Part shown: positions 32,541 through 40,784 of the stretch, piece after piece
How positions within the stretch are numbered: position 1 is the first letter of the stretch
Layout of the letters: each line of letters opens with the position of its first letter
NCBI GenBank assembly: GCA_902779075.1
Contig: CACZAK010000018.1
Location: 43,565 to 107,564, forward strand
Length of the DNA: 64,000 nucleotides
Direction of reading: 5' to 3'
Origin: an uncultured bacterium
GTDB lineage: Bacteria > Verrucomicrobiota > Kiritimatiellia > RFP12 > UBA1067
Program-made: the position numbers and the translations under genes
Notes under the pieces: generated by a model
Database searches by the model: none
The model's input: the letters and a program-made list of their open reading frames with translations, nothing else
What the model was told of the DNA's origin: nothing

Positions 32541-33389
32541 TCACAGGTTCCCCGTAAGGACGTGTTTCAGCCTCCCACTGGCGACTTCGGCAAGGTGGCG
32601 TACGACGGCAACGGGCGTGGGCTGGGCGTCGGACATCCTGAAACGCGGGAAGAACCGCGTGACGTGCAGGGGAATGTCCGGAGAAACGGACGCCACAAAA
32701 GCCGCAATCGCGTCGATGTCGCCTTCCGTGTCGTTCCTCCCCGGCACGACAAGCGTCGTCACCTCCACATGGCATCCGGCGGCGTGGAGCGTCCTGATCG
32801 TGCGGCACACCGCAGCGAAGTCTCCGCCGACCCAATCGTAGTATTCCTGCGACGGTCCCTTGAGGTCGATGTTCGCGGCGTCGATGAGCGGCGCAAGCTC
32901 CTCAACGACAGCAGCCTCCGCGCATCCGTTTGAGACAAGCACGTTGAGCATCCCGCGTGCATGGACCTCACGCGCGCAGTCGCGCACGAACTCCCACCCC
33001 ACCAACGGCTCGTTGTAGGTGTAGGCAAGTCCAAGGTTACCGCGTTCGCGTTTTATCTTAAGCGCAATGTCGGCGAGTTCGATCGGCGTGGCGACCTGGC
33101 ATGGCACGCCGTCCTCGCCGCACTGCGAGATCGAGTCGTTCTGGCAGAACGGACACCTGAGGTTGCACCCGAAGCTGCCCACGGAAAGCACCTTTTCGCC
33201 TGGATGGAAAAACGCGATCGGTTTCTTCTCGATTGGATCGAGCGCGAGCGACGTGATCCTGCCGTAGTTCGCCGCAACCACGCGCCCGCCTTCCGCCTTT
33301 CGAGCACGGCAAAATCCGAACGCGCCCTCGGCGAGCGTGCAATGCCGCGGACAGGTCCCGCAAACCGCCATTTGTTTCTTGTCGCTCAT
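32541..33389 (-). CDS. AmmeMemoRadiSam-type radical SAM enzyme
   Basis: 282 residues. An N-terminal zinc-like part (Cys-Gly-Thr-Cys-Pro-Arg-His-Cys and Phe-Cys-Arg-Ala-Arg) is followed by the radical SAM site Gly-Cys-Asn-Leu-Arg-Cys-Pro-Phe-Cys-Gln-Asn near residue 73. Tyr-Thr-Tyr-Asn-Glu-Pro and Asn-Ile-Asp-Leu-Lys-Gly are typical of pyruvate-formate-lyase-activase-like proteins and of the AmmeMemoRadiSam (AmrS) family. In that system it works with AMMECR1 and Memo partners on an unknown target; neither partner is in the window. The start has a GGAGG site and the promoter at 33410-33418. The next gene is sbcD, 58 bp on. Confidence 0.87.
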   Translation of the reverse strand: MSDKKQMAVCGTCPRHCTLAEGAFGFCRARKAEGGRVVAANYGRITSLALDPIEKKPIAFFHPGEKVLSVGSFGCNLRCPFCQNDSISQCGEDGVPCQVATPIELADIALKIKRERGNLGLAYTYNEPLVGWEFVRDCAREVHARGMLNVLVSNGCAEAAVVEELAPLIDAANIDLKGPSQEYYDWVGGDFAAVCRTIRTLHAAGCHVEVTTLVVPGRNDTEGDIDAIAAFVASVSPDIPLHVTRFFPRFRMSDAQPTPVAVVRHLAEVASGRLKHVLTGNL

Positions 33390-33409
33390 CTTTCATCCTC
33401 CGAGCGAAT

Positions 33410-33418
33410 ATTATACCA
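33410..33418 (-). promoter_or_regulatory. Extended -10 promoter of the radical SAM gene
   Basis: TGG-TATAAT with the -10 at 33410-33415. The -35 is not recognisable. A GGAGG ribosome site lies between it and ATG 33389. Confidence 0.55.
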
Positions 33419-33475
33419 AACCCGCTTGCCGCCGCTGACTGGGAATGTCGATTGACGATTTTCAAATTTGCCCCC

Positions 33476-33504
33476 TTGACGGGCACGAAGGATTTTGGCA
33501 TACT
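33476..33504 (+). promoter_or_regulatory. Promoter of the tRNA-Leu/tRNA-Glu pair
   Basis: -35 TTGACG (33476-33481), 17-bp spacer ending in TGG, -10 CATACT (33499-33504), 13 bases before the tRNA. It is the best -35 match among the window's promoters. Confidence 0.75.
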
Positions 33505-33517
33505 ATACACCCGTCAC

Positions 33518-33602
33518 GCACCCGTGGTGAAATTGGCATACACGCTAGATTCAGGTTCTAGTGCCGCAAGGTGTGTGGGTTCAAATCCCACCGGGTGCAC
33601 CA
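33518..33602 (+). tRNA. tRNA-Leu (anticodon CAG)
   Basis: Acceptor stem GCACCCG (33518-33524) pairs with CGGGTGC (33592-33598), discriminator A, and CCA is encoded (33600-33602). The anticodon stem CTAGA/TCTAG encloses loop TTCAGGT, giving anticodon CAG, which reads CUG. A long variable arm and a T-loop TTCAAAT are present, as expected for a class II leucine tRNA. The next tRNA starts 6 bases on. Confidence 0.95.
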
Positions 33603-33607
33603 AGGCT

Positions 33608-33682
33608 GGCCCCTTCGTCTATCGGCTAGGACATCAGGTTCTCATCCTGAGAAGAGGAGTTCGACTCTCCTAGGGGCTGCCA
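33608..33682 (+). tRNA. tRNA-Glu (anticodon CTC)
   Basis: Acceptor GGCCCCT pairs with AGGGGCT, with a G-U wobble at the 1-72 pair, discriminator G, and CCA encoded (33680-33682). The anticodon stem TCAGG/CCTGA encloses TTCTCAT, so the anticodon is CTC, reading GAG. The D-arm begins with the tRNA-Glu-like TTCGTCTA. It is co-transcribed with tRNA-Leu. Confidence 0.95.
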
Positions 33683-33703
33683 ATTCGAGAGGCTTGAATC
33701 AAC

Positions 33704-35686
33704 ATGCGGACATTTGGCAAAATCATCAAATACTCACTTTTCTGCCTCTTTGGCCTTCTTATTCTCGCTATTGCCGCCATCCTCATCTTTGAACAGCCAG
33801 TTCCCGATTCCCTGCTGCGTCGAATCACTCAGTCTCTTTCCAACGCCAACTATCTCGTGCGGGCGAACTCTGCCTCGTTCCGTTTCTCGCGGGGACTGAA
33901 GATCAACAACCTCCGCGTCCTAGACCGTAGGAAGCCCGCATCGCAACCCATAATTTCTGCTTCCTGCGTGGACCTCGCGCTCAACTTGCGCCGCATCCCG
34001 TGGTCGAAAAGCACGCTGATCAGGTCCGTCACCGTCACCGACCTCAGGTATCCACGCCTCCCGGACAGCTACTACATCCCAGATTCCATTGAATTCCCCG
34101 GCCGTCCTGATTTCCAGGAGCAGGACGAACCGCTGGAACTCGACCTGCCCTCCCTCCAGCCCTTCAAACTTACGCTCGTCCGTCCTGAAGTCCTAGGCGT
34201 GACGCCTAGGAAAGTCGCTGCGGAGTCCGTCTCCGTCACGCCGGAAGGCATCCGCGTAGACGGCATCCGCCTAGATTGGCCGGACGCCGATGTACAGATG
34301 TCTTTGGACGGCGTGTTCGAGCTCAACCTCGAGACGCAGCGCGTAGAGGGAGAAGTCCACGGCCTCGCCCGCCAGCACCACATCCGCCCGATGCTTGTGG
34401 CGCTCGACATCACCAACTCCTACGCCTTCATCGACAGCTTCACGCGCGTGGAGAAGCCCGTGGAAGCCTCATGCGCGTTTGACGTCAACCTCCGCAACAA
34501 CGACCTCCACATCCATCTCGACCTAGCACCAGAAGGAGGATACTACAACCGCGTGCCCCTTGAGAACGCACGCGGACCCGTAGACGTCCGCGTGTTCGTG
34601 CGCGACACTTACCAGAACGCCCGAATCACCGTCGGTCCGCTCGTCGCAAACCTTGCGGACGGCAGCCGCATGTCCGGAACCATCATTTACGAGAACACCA
34701 ACGACGTCGGATACGTGGACTTCCTCGACGTGCGATCCAACACGTCGCTCTCAAACGCCCTCGCCGTCGCCGACGTGATGAACGACGGCACGCTCGACTG
34801 CCTCGTGCCCGCCACGCCCCCCGCCATAAGGCTCCATGGCAGACTCGCCGTCGATCCCGCGCACGCCGACATGAACAACCTTTCCGGAGAGCTCAGGTTC
34901 ACCCGCGGTTCCATCTTCACCGTCCCGCTGCGCGACGCCTCCGCCCAATTCTCCCTTCGCGGTACAGATGTTTCTTTCTCAGATGCGCGCGCAACGGCAG
35001 AGCTCGGCGGCGACATAGCCGGAAGCGCCACGATTTCCATTCCCGATTTCCAGCAGGAGAGGGCGTCTTTCCGCGTGGAGGTGTCGGGCAAGGACATCGC
35101 CCGTGCCAATTTGGCGGACATATTCAAGCTCAAGCGCGACGACAAGCATGGGATGTTGAAAGGAAATGTCTGTCTCTCCGGCCCCCTCTCGACCAACCTA
35201 ACCAGCCAACTCAACGGCAACGGTCTGGTCTCCTGCACGGACGAGCGTCTTGAACAGATGCCCTTCTTCTACGGTGCCACTGAATTCTTCGCAAAGCACG
35301 TTCCGGGCGTCAAATCGCTCGTCAACCTCTCAGACGCCTCCCTCGGCTTCACGATCACAAACGGCACGCTCTACGCAACCAACGCCATAGTGTCAAGCGA
35401 CGTTCTGACCATATCCGCAACCGGAACATACGACATCCCCAAGGACGACCTTGCGTTCACCGGCAACATCACGCTTAAGGACAACAAGAACTTCCTCATG
35501 CAGCTTGCCACTTCTCCCATCCGCTGGACCGGCGGCAAGATATTCGGTTTCCGCATCAAAGGGAAAATCGACGATCCCTCATGGGCCTACGAACAGAACA
35601 TAATTCCCAGCTCCGACGATATAATTTCGCGCTCAAAGGACCTCATCTCCCTGCCAACGAAAATCATCTCACCCCAGAAGAAATGA
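33704..35686 (+). CDS. AsmA-like envelope protein carrying a palindromic insertion
   Basis: 660 residues: one N-terminal membrane helix (about 8-30), then a long beta-rich periplasmic part. The C-terminal third has the AsmA/TamB-like repeat style (Gly-Thr-Leu-Tyr-Ala-Thr-Asn-Ala, Gly-Thr-Tyr-Asp-Ile, and an ending Arg-Ile-Lys-Gly-Lys-Ile-Asp-Asp-Pro). Such proteins bridge the periplasm and help move phospholipid to the outer membrane or influence outer-membrane assembly; the exact role here is inferred. A 21-bp palindrome at 34191-34211 lies inside the gene. It follows the tRNA genes and overlaps rnhB as ATGA. Confidence 0.8.
   Translation: MRTFGKIIKYSLFCLFGLLILAIAAILIFEQPVPDSLLRRITQSLSNANYLVRANSASFRFSRGLKINNLRVLDRRKPASQPIISASCVDLALNLRRIPWSKSTLIRSVTVTDLRYPRLPDSYYIPDSIEFPGRPDFQEQDEPLELDLPSLQPFKLTLVRPEVLGVTPRKVAAESVSVTPEGIRVDGIRLDWPDADVQMSLDGVFELNLETQRVEGEVHGLARQHHIRPMLVALDITNSYAFIDSFTRVEKPVEASCAFDVNLRNNDLHIHLDLAPEGGYYNRVPLENARGPVDVRVFVRDTYQNARITVGPLVANLADGSRMSGTIIYENTNDVGYVDFLDVRSNTSLSNALAVADVMNDGTLDCLVPATPPAIRLHGRLAVDPAHADMNNLSGELRFTRGSIFTVPLRDASAQFSLRGTDVSFSDARATAELGGDIAGSATISIPDFQQERASFRVEVSGKDIARANLADIFKLKRDDKHGMLKGNVCLSGPLSTNLTSQLNGNGLVSCTDERLEQMPFFYGATEFFAKHVPGVKSLVNLSDASLGFTITNGTLYATNAIVSSDVLTISATGTYDIPKDDLAFTGNITLKDNKNFLMQLATSPIRWTGGKIFGFRIKGKIDDPSWAYEQNIIPSSDDIISRSKDLISLPTKIISPQKK
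34191..34211. repeat. Perfect 21-bp palindrome inside the AsmA-like gene
   Basis: TCCTAGGCGT-G-ACGCCTAGGA. It encodes Leu-Gly-Val-Thr-Pro-Arg in frame. Confidence 0.75.
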
Positions 35687-36381
35687 ACACCGTCACCCTC
35701 GACCTAGAACACGCCCACCAGCCCGGCACCACGGTGATGGGGATTGACGAGGCGGGACGCGGCCCACTTGCAGGTCCTGTGTTCGCCGCCGCAGTCTCCG
35801 TGCCGCTAGACGTGGCAGATTCCTTGCTGGCCGGACCGTGGGCAGCCATCAACGACTCGAAGAAGCTCTCGGAGAAAAAACGCGACTCGCTCGCGAAAAT
35901 CATCAAGTTCACGCCTTCATGCACATGGGCCGTCGCCTCAGCCTCCGCCCTCGAGATCGACCAGCTGAATATCCTCCGTGCCACCCACCTCGCCATGCGC
36001 CGTGCCGCCCTCGCCCTCGCAGAAGCCCTCGCCGGCCCGAACTTCAAGCCGCAAACCACGAATCACGAGCCACGAACCACGCCTTTCGCCATTCTTGTTG
36101 ACGGGTTGGCCGTGCCCACGCTGCCCTTCCCCTCGCAGAACGTGGTGAAAGGCGACGCAAAATCGCTTTTCATCGCGGCAGCGTCAATCCTCGCCAAAAC
36201 CTCCCGCGACGCCTACTGCGTCGAAATGGATGTAAAATACCCCGGCTACGGCTTCGCCGTCCACAAGGGCTATCCAACGGCCGCTCACTTCGAGGCGCTC
36301 AACCGCCTCGGTCCATGTCCCGAGCACCGACAGAGCTTCGGGCCCGTTGCCGAGGCGATATTCTTCCGTGGCGGCCGGTGA
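35683..36381 (+). CDS. rnhB: Ribonuclease HII with a repeat-derived loop
   Basis: 232 residues. Gly-Ile-Asp-Glu-Ala-Gly-Arg-Gly-Pro-Leu-Ala-Gly (Asp22 and Glu23), Leu-Val-Asp-Gly (Asp140) and Lys-Gly-Asp-Ala-Lys...Ala-Ala-Ala-Ser-Ile-Leu-Ala-Lys are the type 2 RNase H motifs. It cuts RNA in RNA-DNA hybrids and removes single ribonucleotides from DNA. ATG 35683 overlaps the AsmA-like stop (ATGA). Residues about 121-134, between the conserved helix and Asp140, are extra and are encoded by short ACCACGAA-type repeats (36043-36084). It converges with lepB. Confidence 0.93.
   Translation: MNTVTLDLEHAHQPGTTVMGIDEAGRGPLAGPVFAAAVSVPLDVADSLLAGPWAAINDSKKLSEKKRDSLAKIIKFTPSCTWAVASASALEIDQLNILRATHLAMRRAALALAEALAGPNFKPQTTNHEPRTTPFAILVDGLAVPTLPFPSQNVVKGDAKSLFIAAASILAKTSRDAYCVEMDVKYPGYGFAVHKGYPTAAHFEALNRLGPCPEHRQSFGPVAEAIFFRGGR
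36043..36084. repeat. Iterated CCACGAA repeat inserted in rnhB
   Basis: Four imperfect ACCACGAA/TCACGAG/CCACGAA/CCACG units in a row. It adds about 14 residues to a loop without changing the frame. Confidence 0.6.
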
Positions 36382-37548
36382 TTACTTGATCGGCCCCCAG
36401 CGGTGACTGAAGAAGGGCCAGAACACGCCGCCCGCGATGCCGCAGAGGTTGCGCGCGGGGACAGGCCCCCAGTAGCGGCTGTCATAGCTTGACGGCGAGT
36501 TGTCGCCGCAGGCAAAGTATTCGTCCGGCCCCAGCTTCACCTCGTCGCCTTCGGCAAAGATCGTGCGCCCCGGCACGTTGTACCGCGCGTCGCCGTTAGG
36601 ACGGTATCCCGCAAACGGATACGCCTTCTCGTGCCACTTCTCGTGGTTCTGTATCTGGCGGATGCGAAGCGGCTCCATGGGCTGCTTGCCGTCAACAAGC
36701 AAATGTCCGCCCTTGATCGTCAGCGTCTCGCCGGGAGTGCCGGTCATGCGCTTGATGTAGTGCGTACCCTGCTGAAGCCCCTCGATGCCCGTGGTGGAGA
36801 AGATCATCACGTCGCCTCGACGCGGATGACGGAAGTTCCACAGCCACCGGTTCACGAAAAGAAAGTCGCCCGTCACGACAAGTCCGCTCCACAACAGCTG
36901 TCCAGCCTCCACTCGGTCGCCCGGACGCAGCCCGTTAGGCAGCGCGTAACCCTGTCGGCGATACGGCCCGTCGCCCGTCTCGAACGGATGGAGCACGTCC
37001 GTCGGCACGAGCATCGAGCCGCTCGTCTTGCCCATCGCGTCCACCACGCGCATGTCGTAGTGTCCTGTGTTCGTGGGCTGGAACGCGAGGATACCCGAAA
37101 ACGGCGCCTTGAAGCACTCGTACATCTTGCCGGTCATGAGCCACTTGCCCCACTTGAGGGGCGTAGTGTCCCACGCACCAACCTGTTCGGGCGCGATGGT
37201 CTCGGAGTGGTTGCCGTAAAGCGTGGGCTGCATCGACCCCGTGGGGATGTTGAAAGGCTCGTAGAAGTACGCGCGGAACGCCATCGCCACCGAAATGGAG
37301 ACGACGAGGATGTCCAGCCACTCGCGGCATCCCTGGAAGCTCTTCGGCGGATCAAGCGTGCCGAGGAGCTCCGCGCACTTTTCCCCGTTGCCTGCGGCAA
37401 GGGCCAAGCGCAGTTCGGCCATCTGCTCGTTCGACGCGCCGAATTCGGGAAGGTCCTCGTGTGCGTAGATGAATTCACGCGCGGCCTTGAGAACTACCTT
37501 CTGCTGTTTCTTCTCGCGCGCGGCTTTCGTAAAGGGCAAGGTAAACAT
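36382..37548 (-). CDS. lepB: Signal peptidase I, long form
   Basis: 388 residues. After an unusual cytosolic N-terminal part of about 75 residues and a membrane helix (about 78-95) come Ile-Pro-Thr-Gly-Ser-Met-Gln-Pro-Thr (catalytic Ser105), Tyr-Ile-Lys-Arg-Met-Thr-Gly-Thr-Pro-Gly (general-base Lys at about 265) and Gly-Asp-Asn-Ser-Pro-Ser-Ser-Tyr-Asp-Ser-Arg-Tyr-Trp-Gly. It removes signal peptides from exported proteins, of which this window encodes many. A large insert between box B and box D lengthens the catalytic part, as in Bacteroidota and Verrucomicrobiota forms. It is the last gene of the FAD oxidoreductase-FTR-Trx-lepB run, 18 bp after thioredoxin. Confidence 0.94.
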   Translation of the reverse strand: MFTLPFTKAAREKKQQKVVLKAAREFIYAHEDLPEFGASNEQMAELRLALAAGNGEKCAELLGTLDPPKSFQGCREWLDILVVSISVAMAFRAYFYEPFNIPTGSMQPTLYGNHSETIAPEQVGAWDTTPLKWGKWLMTGKMYECFKAPFSGILAFQPTNTGHYDMRVVDAMGKTSGSMLVPTDVLHPFETGDGPYRRQGYALPNGLRPGDRVEAGQLLWSGLVVTGDFLFVNRWLWNFRHPRRGDVMIFSTTGIEGLQQGTHYIKRMTGTPGETLTIKGGHLLVDGKQPMEPLRIRQIQNHEKWHEKAYPFAGYRPNGDARYNVPGRTIFAEGDEVKLGPDEYFACGDNSPSSYDSRYWGPVPARNLCGIAGGVFWPFFSHRWGPIK

Positions 37549-37566
37549 GTGGAGGGTTCCGTTTGC

Positions 37567-37878
37567 CTAGAGACCGAGCATAGCCACAACGTCAGCCTTG
37601 GGCACGAAGCCCACGGACGTCTTCGCCACCTCACCCTTACGGAAGAGGAGCAGTGCGGGAATGCTCGTGATGCCGTAGCTCGCGGCAATCTCCGGCGCGT
37701 TGTCCACGTTCACCTTGCCCACCTTCACGCGGCCCGCGTACTCCTCCGCGATCTCCGCGACGGTCGGCGCGAGCATCTTGCACGGCCCGCACCACGTGGC
37801 CCAGAAGTCAACCAACACGGGCAGCTCCGACTGGAGTACCTCGGCGGCGAAGTTTTCGTTCGTCAGTTCGATTTCCAT
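37567..37878 (-). CDS. trxA: Thioredoxin
   Basis: 103 residues with the classic fold: Val-Leu-Val-Asp-Phe-Trp-Ala-Thr-Trp-Cys-Gly-Pro-Cys-Lys (redox Cys30 and Cys33), the cis-Pro motif Ile-Pro-Ala-Leu-Leu-Leu-Phe, and a closing Gly-Phe-Val-Pro-Lys. It is a cytosolic disulfide reductase. It lies 15 bp after a small FTR-catalytic-like gene, which suggests that its electrons come from ferredoxin through that protein. Confidence 0.96.
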   Translation of the reverse strand: MEIELTNENFAAEVLQSELPVLVDFWATWCGPCKMLAPTVAEIAEEYAGRVKVGKVNVDNAPEIAASYGITSIPALLLFRKGEVAKTSVGFVPKADVVAMLGL

Positions 37879-37893
37879 TTCTTTCTTCTTTCC

Positions 37894-38091
37894 TTAGAGG
37901 CTTTTGTAGTAGAGGAGACAGTGGCAGAATCCCTCGAATTTCGGATCCTTGATCTGGTCGCGGAACTCCTGGCACATGCATTTCGTCTCGGGCGTGCGCT
38001 GGAGGCGGCACGGACAGTACCCCCCCGTGCGCTTGAGGCCTTCCTGGACGGTCTTCACGACCTCCTCGTCTGGATTGAGCGTCACTTTCAT
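37894..38091 (-). CDS. Ferredoxin:thioredoxin reductase catalytic-chain-like protein
   Basis: 65 residues with six cysteines in three Cys-X-Cys pairs: Cys26-Pro-Cys28, Cys38-Met-Cys40 and Cys56-His-Cys58. This is the cysteine pattern of the FTR catalytic chain. There the first Cys of pair 1, both of pair 2 and the first of pair 3 hold a 4Fe-4S cluster, and the second Cys of pairs 1 and 3 form the redox disulfide. By analogy Cys26, 38, 40 and 56 bind the cluster and Cys28-Cys58 is the disulfide. Spacing between pairs differs from the plant enzyme. No variable chain is seen. Being next to thioredoxin supports the call. Confidence 0.85.
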   Translation of the reverse strand: MKVTLNPDEEVVKTVQEGLKRTGGYCPCRLQRTPETKCMCQEFRDQIKDPKFEGFCHCLLYYKSL

Positions 38092-38103
38092 CGTCGTTCT
38101 CCT

Positions 38104-39513
38104 TTAGCCGAGATACACGCCGCCCTTCTCGAGGGCTTGGCGCAGAGTTGAATAGGGCAGCGCACGCGGCGTGACGCCCGCCTGCGCGGCGAGCGCGGCC
38201 GCCGTACCGGCGGCCTGGCCGGTCACGAAGCACGGACATATCAGCCGGAACGTGTCGATCGTGTCGCCCGTCCCGAGGCAGCGTCCCGCACAGAGGAGGT
38301 TATCCACCTTCTTCGGCACGAGCTGGCGATACGGCACGGGGAACGCCGCATGGCGGCCGTCCGCGCCGAGCCAGCCGACCACGTCGTCCGGCTTGTAGTC
38401 ACCGCGCAGCACGGCGCGGCTCACCACGAACTCGGCGTCGACGAGACGAGACGCGCGTGGGCCGATCTGCGAACACGTGTTTGCGATGAACACCTGTTCC
38501 CAGCCCGGTTCCTGGCGCATCTTCGCCACATGCTCCCACCAGCGCTTGCGGAAGTCGATCTCCGCCGCCGTGAGGTCGCGCACGTCGAGTCCGTTGCCCT
38601 TCGGCCCAATGCCGAGGTTGCCCCACCATGCGGATTTGTTGGCCTCGTTCGAGCGTGTGGGCCATCTGCCGGGCTTGCCCTTCGGCGGTTTCTTCGCCGT
38701 GATGCGGTCCATGTTCGCAAGGCGCACCTCGTGCCCGATGCCGTGGGTGATCTGCCTGTAGTCGCCGCCCGCCTGGAAGAGGACGTCCGCGTCGCCCGTG
38801 CAGTCCACCACCTGCTTCGCGAGAATCGCCTGACGTCCCTGCTTCGACTCGAATATGATGCCCAGCACCTTGTTGCCGTCCTGAATCGTGTCGACGCCCC
38901 AGCAGTGGAAGAACATGTCGATCTTCTCCTCGGCGACCATCTTGTCCATGAGGTACTTCGCGCCCTCGGGATCGACCGTCGGCTGCCAGTGGCGGTTCGG
39001 CGGCACGGGTCCGGTACACACCCAGTCGCCGAGCGCGCGGGCGCGCTTGGCGAATTCCTCGACGATGCCCTTCGTCACGAGGCGGAAATTCTTGCCCTCG
39101 CGCGCGCTCGTGCAGAGCATGATGAGCACCATGCCGTTCGTGAATAGGCCGCCCAACGACCCGTAGCGCTCCACGAGTGCCACCTTGGCACCCGTGCGCG
39201 CGGCGGCGACAGCAGCGGCGAAGCCCGCAGAACCACCACCCACGACCACGACGTCCGTCGTGTGGATGATCGGGATCTCGCGCGCAGGCTGGAGGATCTT
39301 GCCGTCCTTCAGCACGCAGCTCGGTCCGTCCGTCATCGTGTGCTCGATCGGGAAGATGTTCTTGCCGAACGCCACGTTGTCCGGATCGCCGCAGCTTCCG
39401 GCCGGCAGGGCGTGTTTCGCCTTGACGGCCTGGTCGCCCAGTGCGGCACCGCCCGCCAGGGCCGCGCCGCCGAGTCCCAGCCTCTTCAAAAACTCGCGCT
39501 TTGTGATCTGCAT
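38104..39513 (-). CDS. FAD-dependent oxidoreductase with a Tat-like signal
   Basis: 469 residues. The N-terminus (Lys-Arg-Glu-Phe-Leu-Lys-Arg-Leu-Gly, then a Gly/Ala-rich hydrophobic stretch) resembles a twin-arginine signal with Lys-Arg in place of Arg-Arg. The FAD Rossmann motif Val-Val-Gly-Gly-Gly-Ser-Ala-Gly-Phe-Ala lies at 89-99, followed by Leu-Val-Glu-Arg-Tyr-Gly-Ser-Leu-Gly-Gly. The C-terminal Cys-Ala-Gly-Arg-Cys-Leu-Gly-Thr-Gly and Val-Thr-Gly-Gln-Ala-Ala-Gly-Thr-Ala match the PF12831-type family common in Planctomycetes and Verrucomicrobia. The substrate is unknown. It is the first gene of a tight run with the FTR-like protein, thioredoxin and lepB, and has its own promoter. Confidence 0.88.
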   Translation of the reverse strand: MQITKREFLKRLGLGGAALAGGAALGDQAVKAKHALPAGSCGDPDNVAFGKNIFPIEHTMTDGPSCVLKDGKILQPAREIPIIHTTDVVVVGGGSAGFAAAVAAARTGAKVALVERYGSLGGLFTNGMVLIMLCTSAREGKNFRLVTKGIVEEFAKRARALGDWVCTGPVPPNRHWQPTVDPEGAKYLMDKMVAEEKIDMFFHCWGVDTIQDGNKVLGIIFESKQGRQAILAKQVVDCTGDADVLFQAGGDYRQITHGIGHEVRLANMDRITAKKPPKGKPGRWPTRSNEANKSAWWGNLGIGPKGNGLDVRDLTAAEIDFRKRWWEHVAKMRQEPGWEQVFIANTCSQIGPRASRLVDAEFVVSRAVLRGDYKPDDVVGWLGADGRHAAFPVPYRQLVPKKVDNLLCAGRCLGTGDTIDTFRLICPCFVTGQAAGTAAALAAQAGVTPRALPYSTLRQALEKGGVYLG

Positions 39514-39564
39514 CTCATTTCTCCTGTTTGGTCATCTTCATGCACCTGTCGCCCTCCGTTCACT

Positions 39565-39593
39565 ATTCTACCAAATCGTCCCAGACGGCGCAA
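39565..39593 (-). promoter_or_regulatory. Promoter of the FAD oxidoreductase-FTR-Trx-lepB run
   Basis: -35 TTGCGC (39588-39593), 17-bp spacer ending in TGG, -10 TAGAAT (39565-39570). Confidence 0.65.
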
Positions 39594-39619
39594 GGATGGT
39601 CCGCGCAACGGCGGCTCTG

Positions 39620-40756
39620 TCAGTCAAGGTTGATGACCGAGAGCGTGTGGAACTTGTCGTTCTTCCGGTTCGTGAGGCCGGGGAAGGTCATGTCGAAGTT
39701 CGCAATGATGAGCTTACGACGGTCCTTCTTGTCCTTCCAAATCATCGGTTCACAGGGCTGGTCGAGGAGACCGTGCGCACCGGAGTCGTCACCATTACGC
39801 CAGAGTTCACCGAATCCGCACTCGCCTTTCTGCTCCTTGGCGATGTCCCAGGTGTGGAGCGCGTTGAGGCAGCTGTCGCTCATGATGATGCGGTTGGCTA
39901 CCTCGTCATAACAGATGCCGTCGCAGCACGGGAAGCGCTTCGGATCCTCGAAGATGAGTTTTGCGGGCTCGTATGAGCCGTCGGCCTTGCGCTTTGCCGT
40001 ATAGAAGCGGCCGGAGCCGAACGTGCCGAAGTAGAGGTGCCCTTCCTTCGTAATTGCAAGTCCGTCCGCGCCGGAGTCGTCCTTGCGCTCAAGGGGCTTA
40101 GTCTCCGTGGCGCAGAGAAAGTAGGGGTCCTTCATGTAATCCTTCTTGGGGAGGAGCGAGACTTTCTTGTCCTTGCACGCCGCAAGCGGAATGCGGTATA
40201 CGCCGCCCACGCCGATACCGTCCTCGCGGCCAAGGTCGAAGTAGGTGTCGGTAATGAACATGTCGCCCTTATAGAAGCGGATTGCGTTCGCGAGCTTCAC
40301 GTTGTCCACGGCCGTCTCGATGCGCAGAACCTCGCCCTTCTTGTCGAGGACCACGCGCATCACGCGGCTCGCGTAGTCCTTGGAGTCGAAATACTGGTTG
40401 TCGCAGTAGTAGAGGTTACCGTCCTCCTCGCAGAACTCAAGCCCCATGGGACGCCCGAAACCGGTCTTGGGCGAGCGGAGTCCGGCGCACAGGACGCTCC
40501 AGCGTCCGCTCTTGAAGTCGCGCTTCACGATGACGCCAGGGTATTCGGGGTTCACGAGGTTCGGCGCGGAGTGGTAGATGTTGCCCTTCGGGTCTTTTGT
40601 GAGTCCGTCGGGGACGTTCACGATGTCGCCGAAGCGCTTGAAGAGCTTTGGACGATACCGCTCGTCACCCCAGGTCTCCGTCTTCGCAGAGAGGTCTCCC
40701 GCCACAATGGCGGCCGTTACAGCGCACAGAGCGCACTTTCCAAACATTGCTTTCAT
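39620..40756 (-). CDS. Exported SMP-30/gluconolactonase-like beta-propeller protein
   Basis: 378 residues with a signal peptide (about 1-24). The mature part has the six-bladed SMP-30/strictosidine-synthase style: Pro-Asp-Gly-Leu-Thr-Lys-Asp-Pro-Lys-Gly-Asn-Ile-Tyr, Asn-Leu-Tyr-Tyr-Cys-Asp-Asn, Ala-Asp-Gly-Leu-Ala-Ile-Thr-Lys-Glu-Gly-His-Leu-Tyr, and Cys-Asp-Gly-Ile-Cys-Tyr-Asp. Such proteins are lactonases or sugar-binding propellers. A sugar-acid lactonase role in the periplasm would fit the neighbours but is not proven. ATG 40756 follows AAGGAAAAAGA and a promoter at 40785-40812. Confidence 0.78.
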   Translation of the reverse strand: MKAMFGKCALCAVTAAIVAGDLSAKTETWGDERYRPKLFKRFGDIVNVPDGLTKDPKGNIYHSAPNLVNPEYPGVIVKRDFKSGRWSVLCAGLRSPKTGFGRPMGLEFCEEDGNLYYCDNQYFDSKDYASRVMRVVLDKKGEVLRIETAVDNVKLANAIRFYKGDMFITDTYFDLGREDGIGVGGVYRIPLAACKDKKVSLLPKKDYMKDPYFLCATETKPLERKDDSGADGLAITKEGHLYFGTFGSGRFYTAKRKADGSYEPAKLIFEDPKRFPCCDGICYDEVANRIIMSDSCLNALHTWDIAKEQKGECGFGELWRNGDDSGAHGLLDQPCEPMIWKDKKDRRKLIIANFDMTFPGLTNRKNDKFHTLSVINLD

Positions 40757-40784
40757 TCTTTTTCCTTTTTTTGGGATTGTGGTT

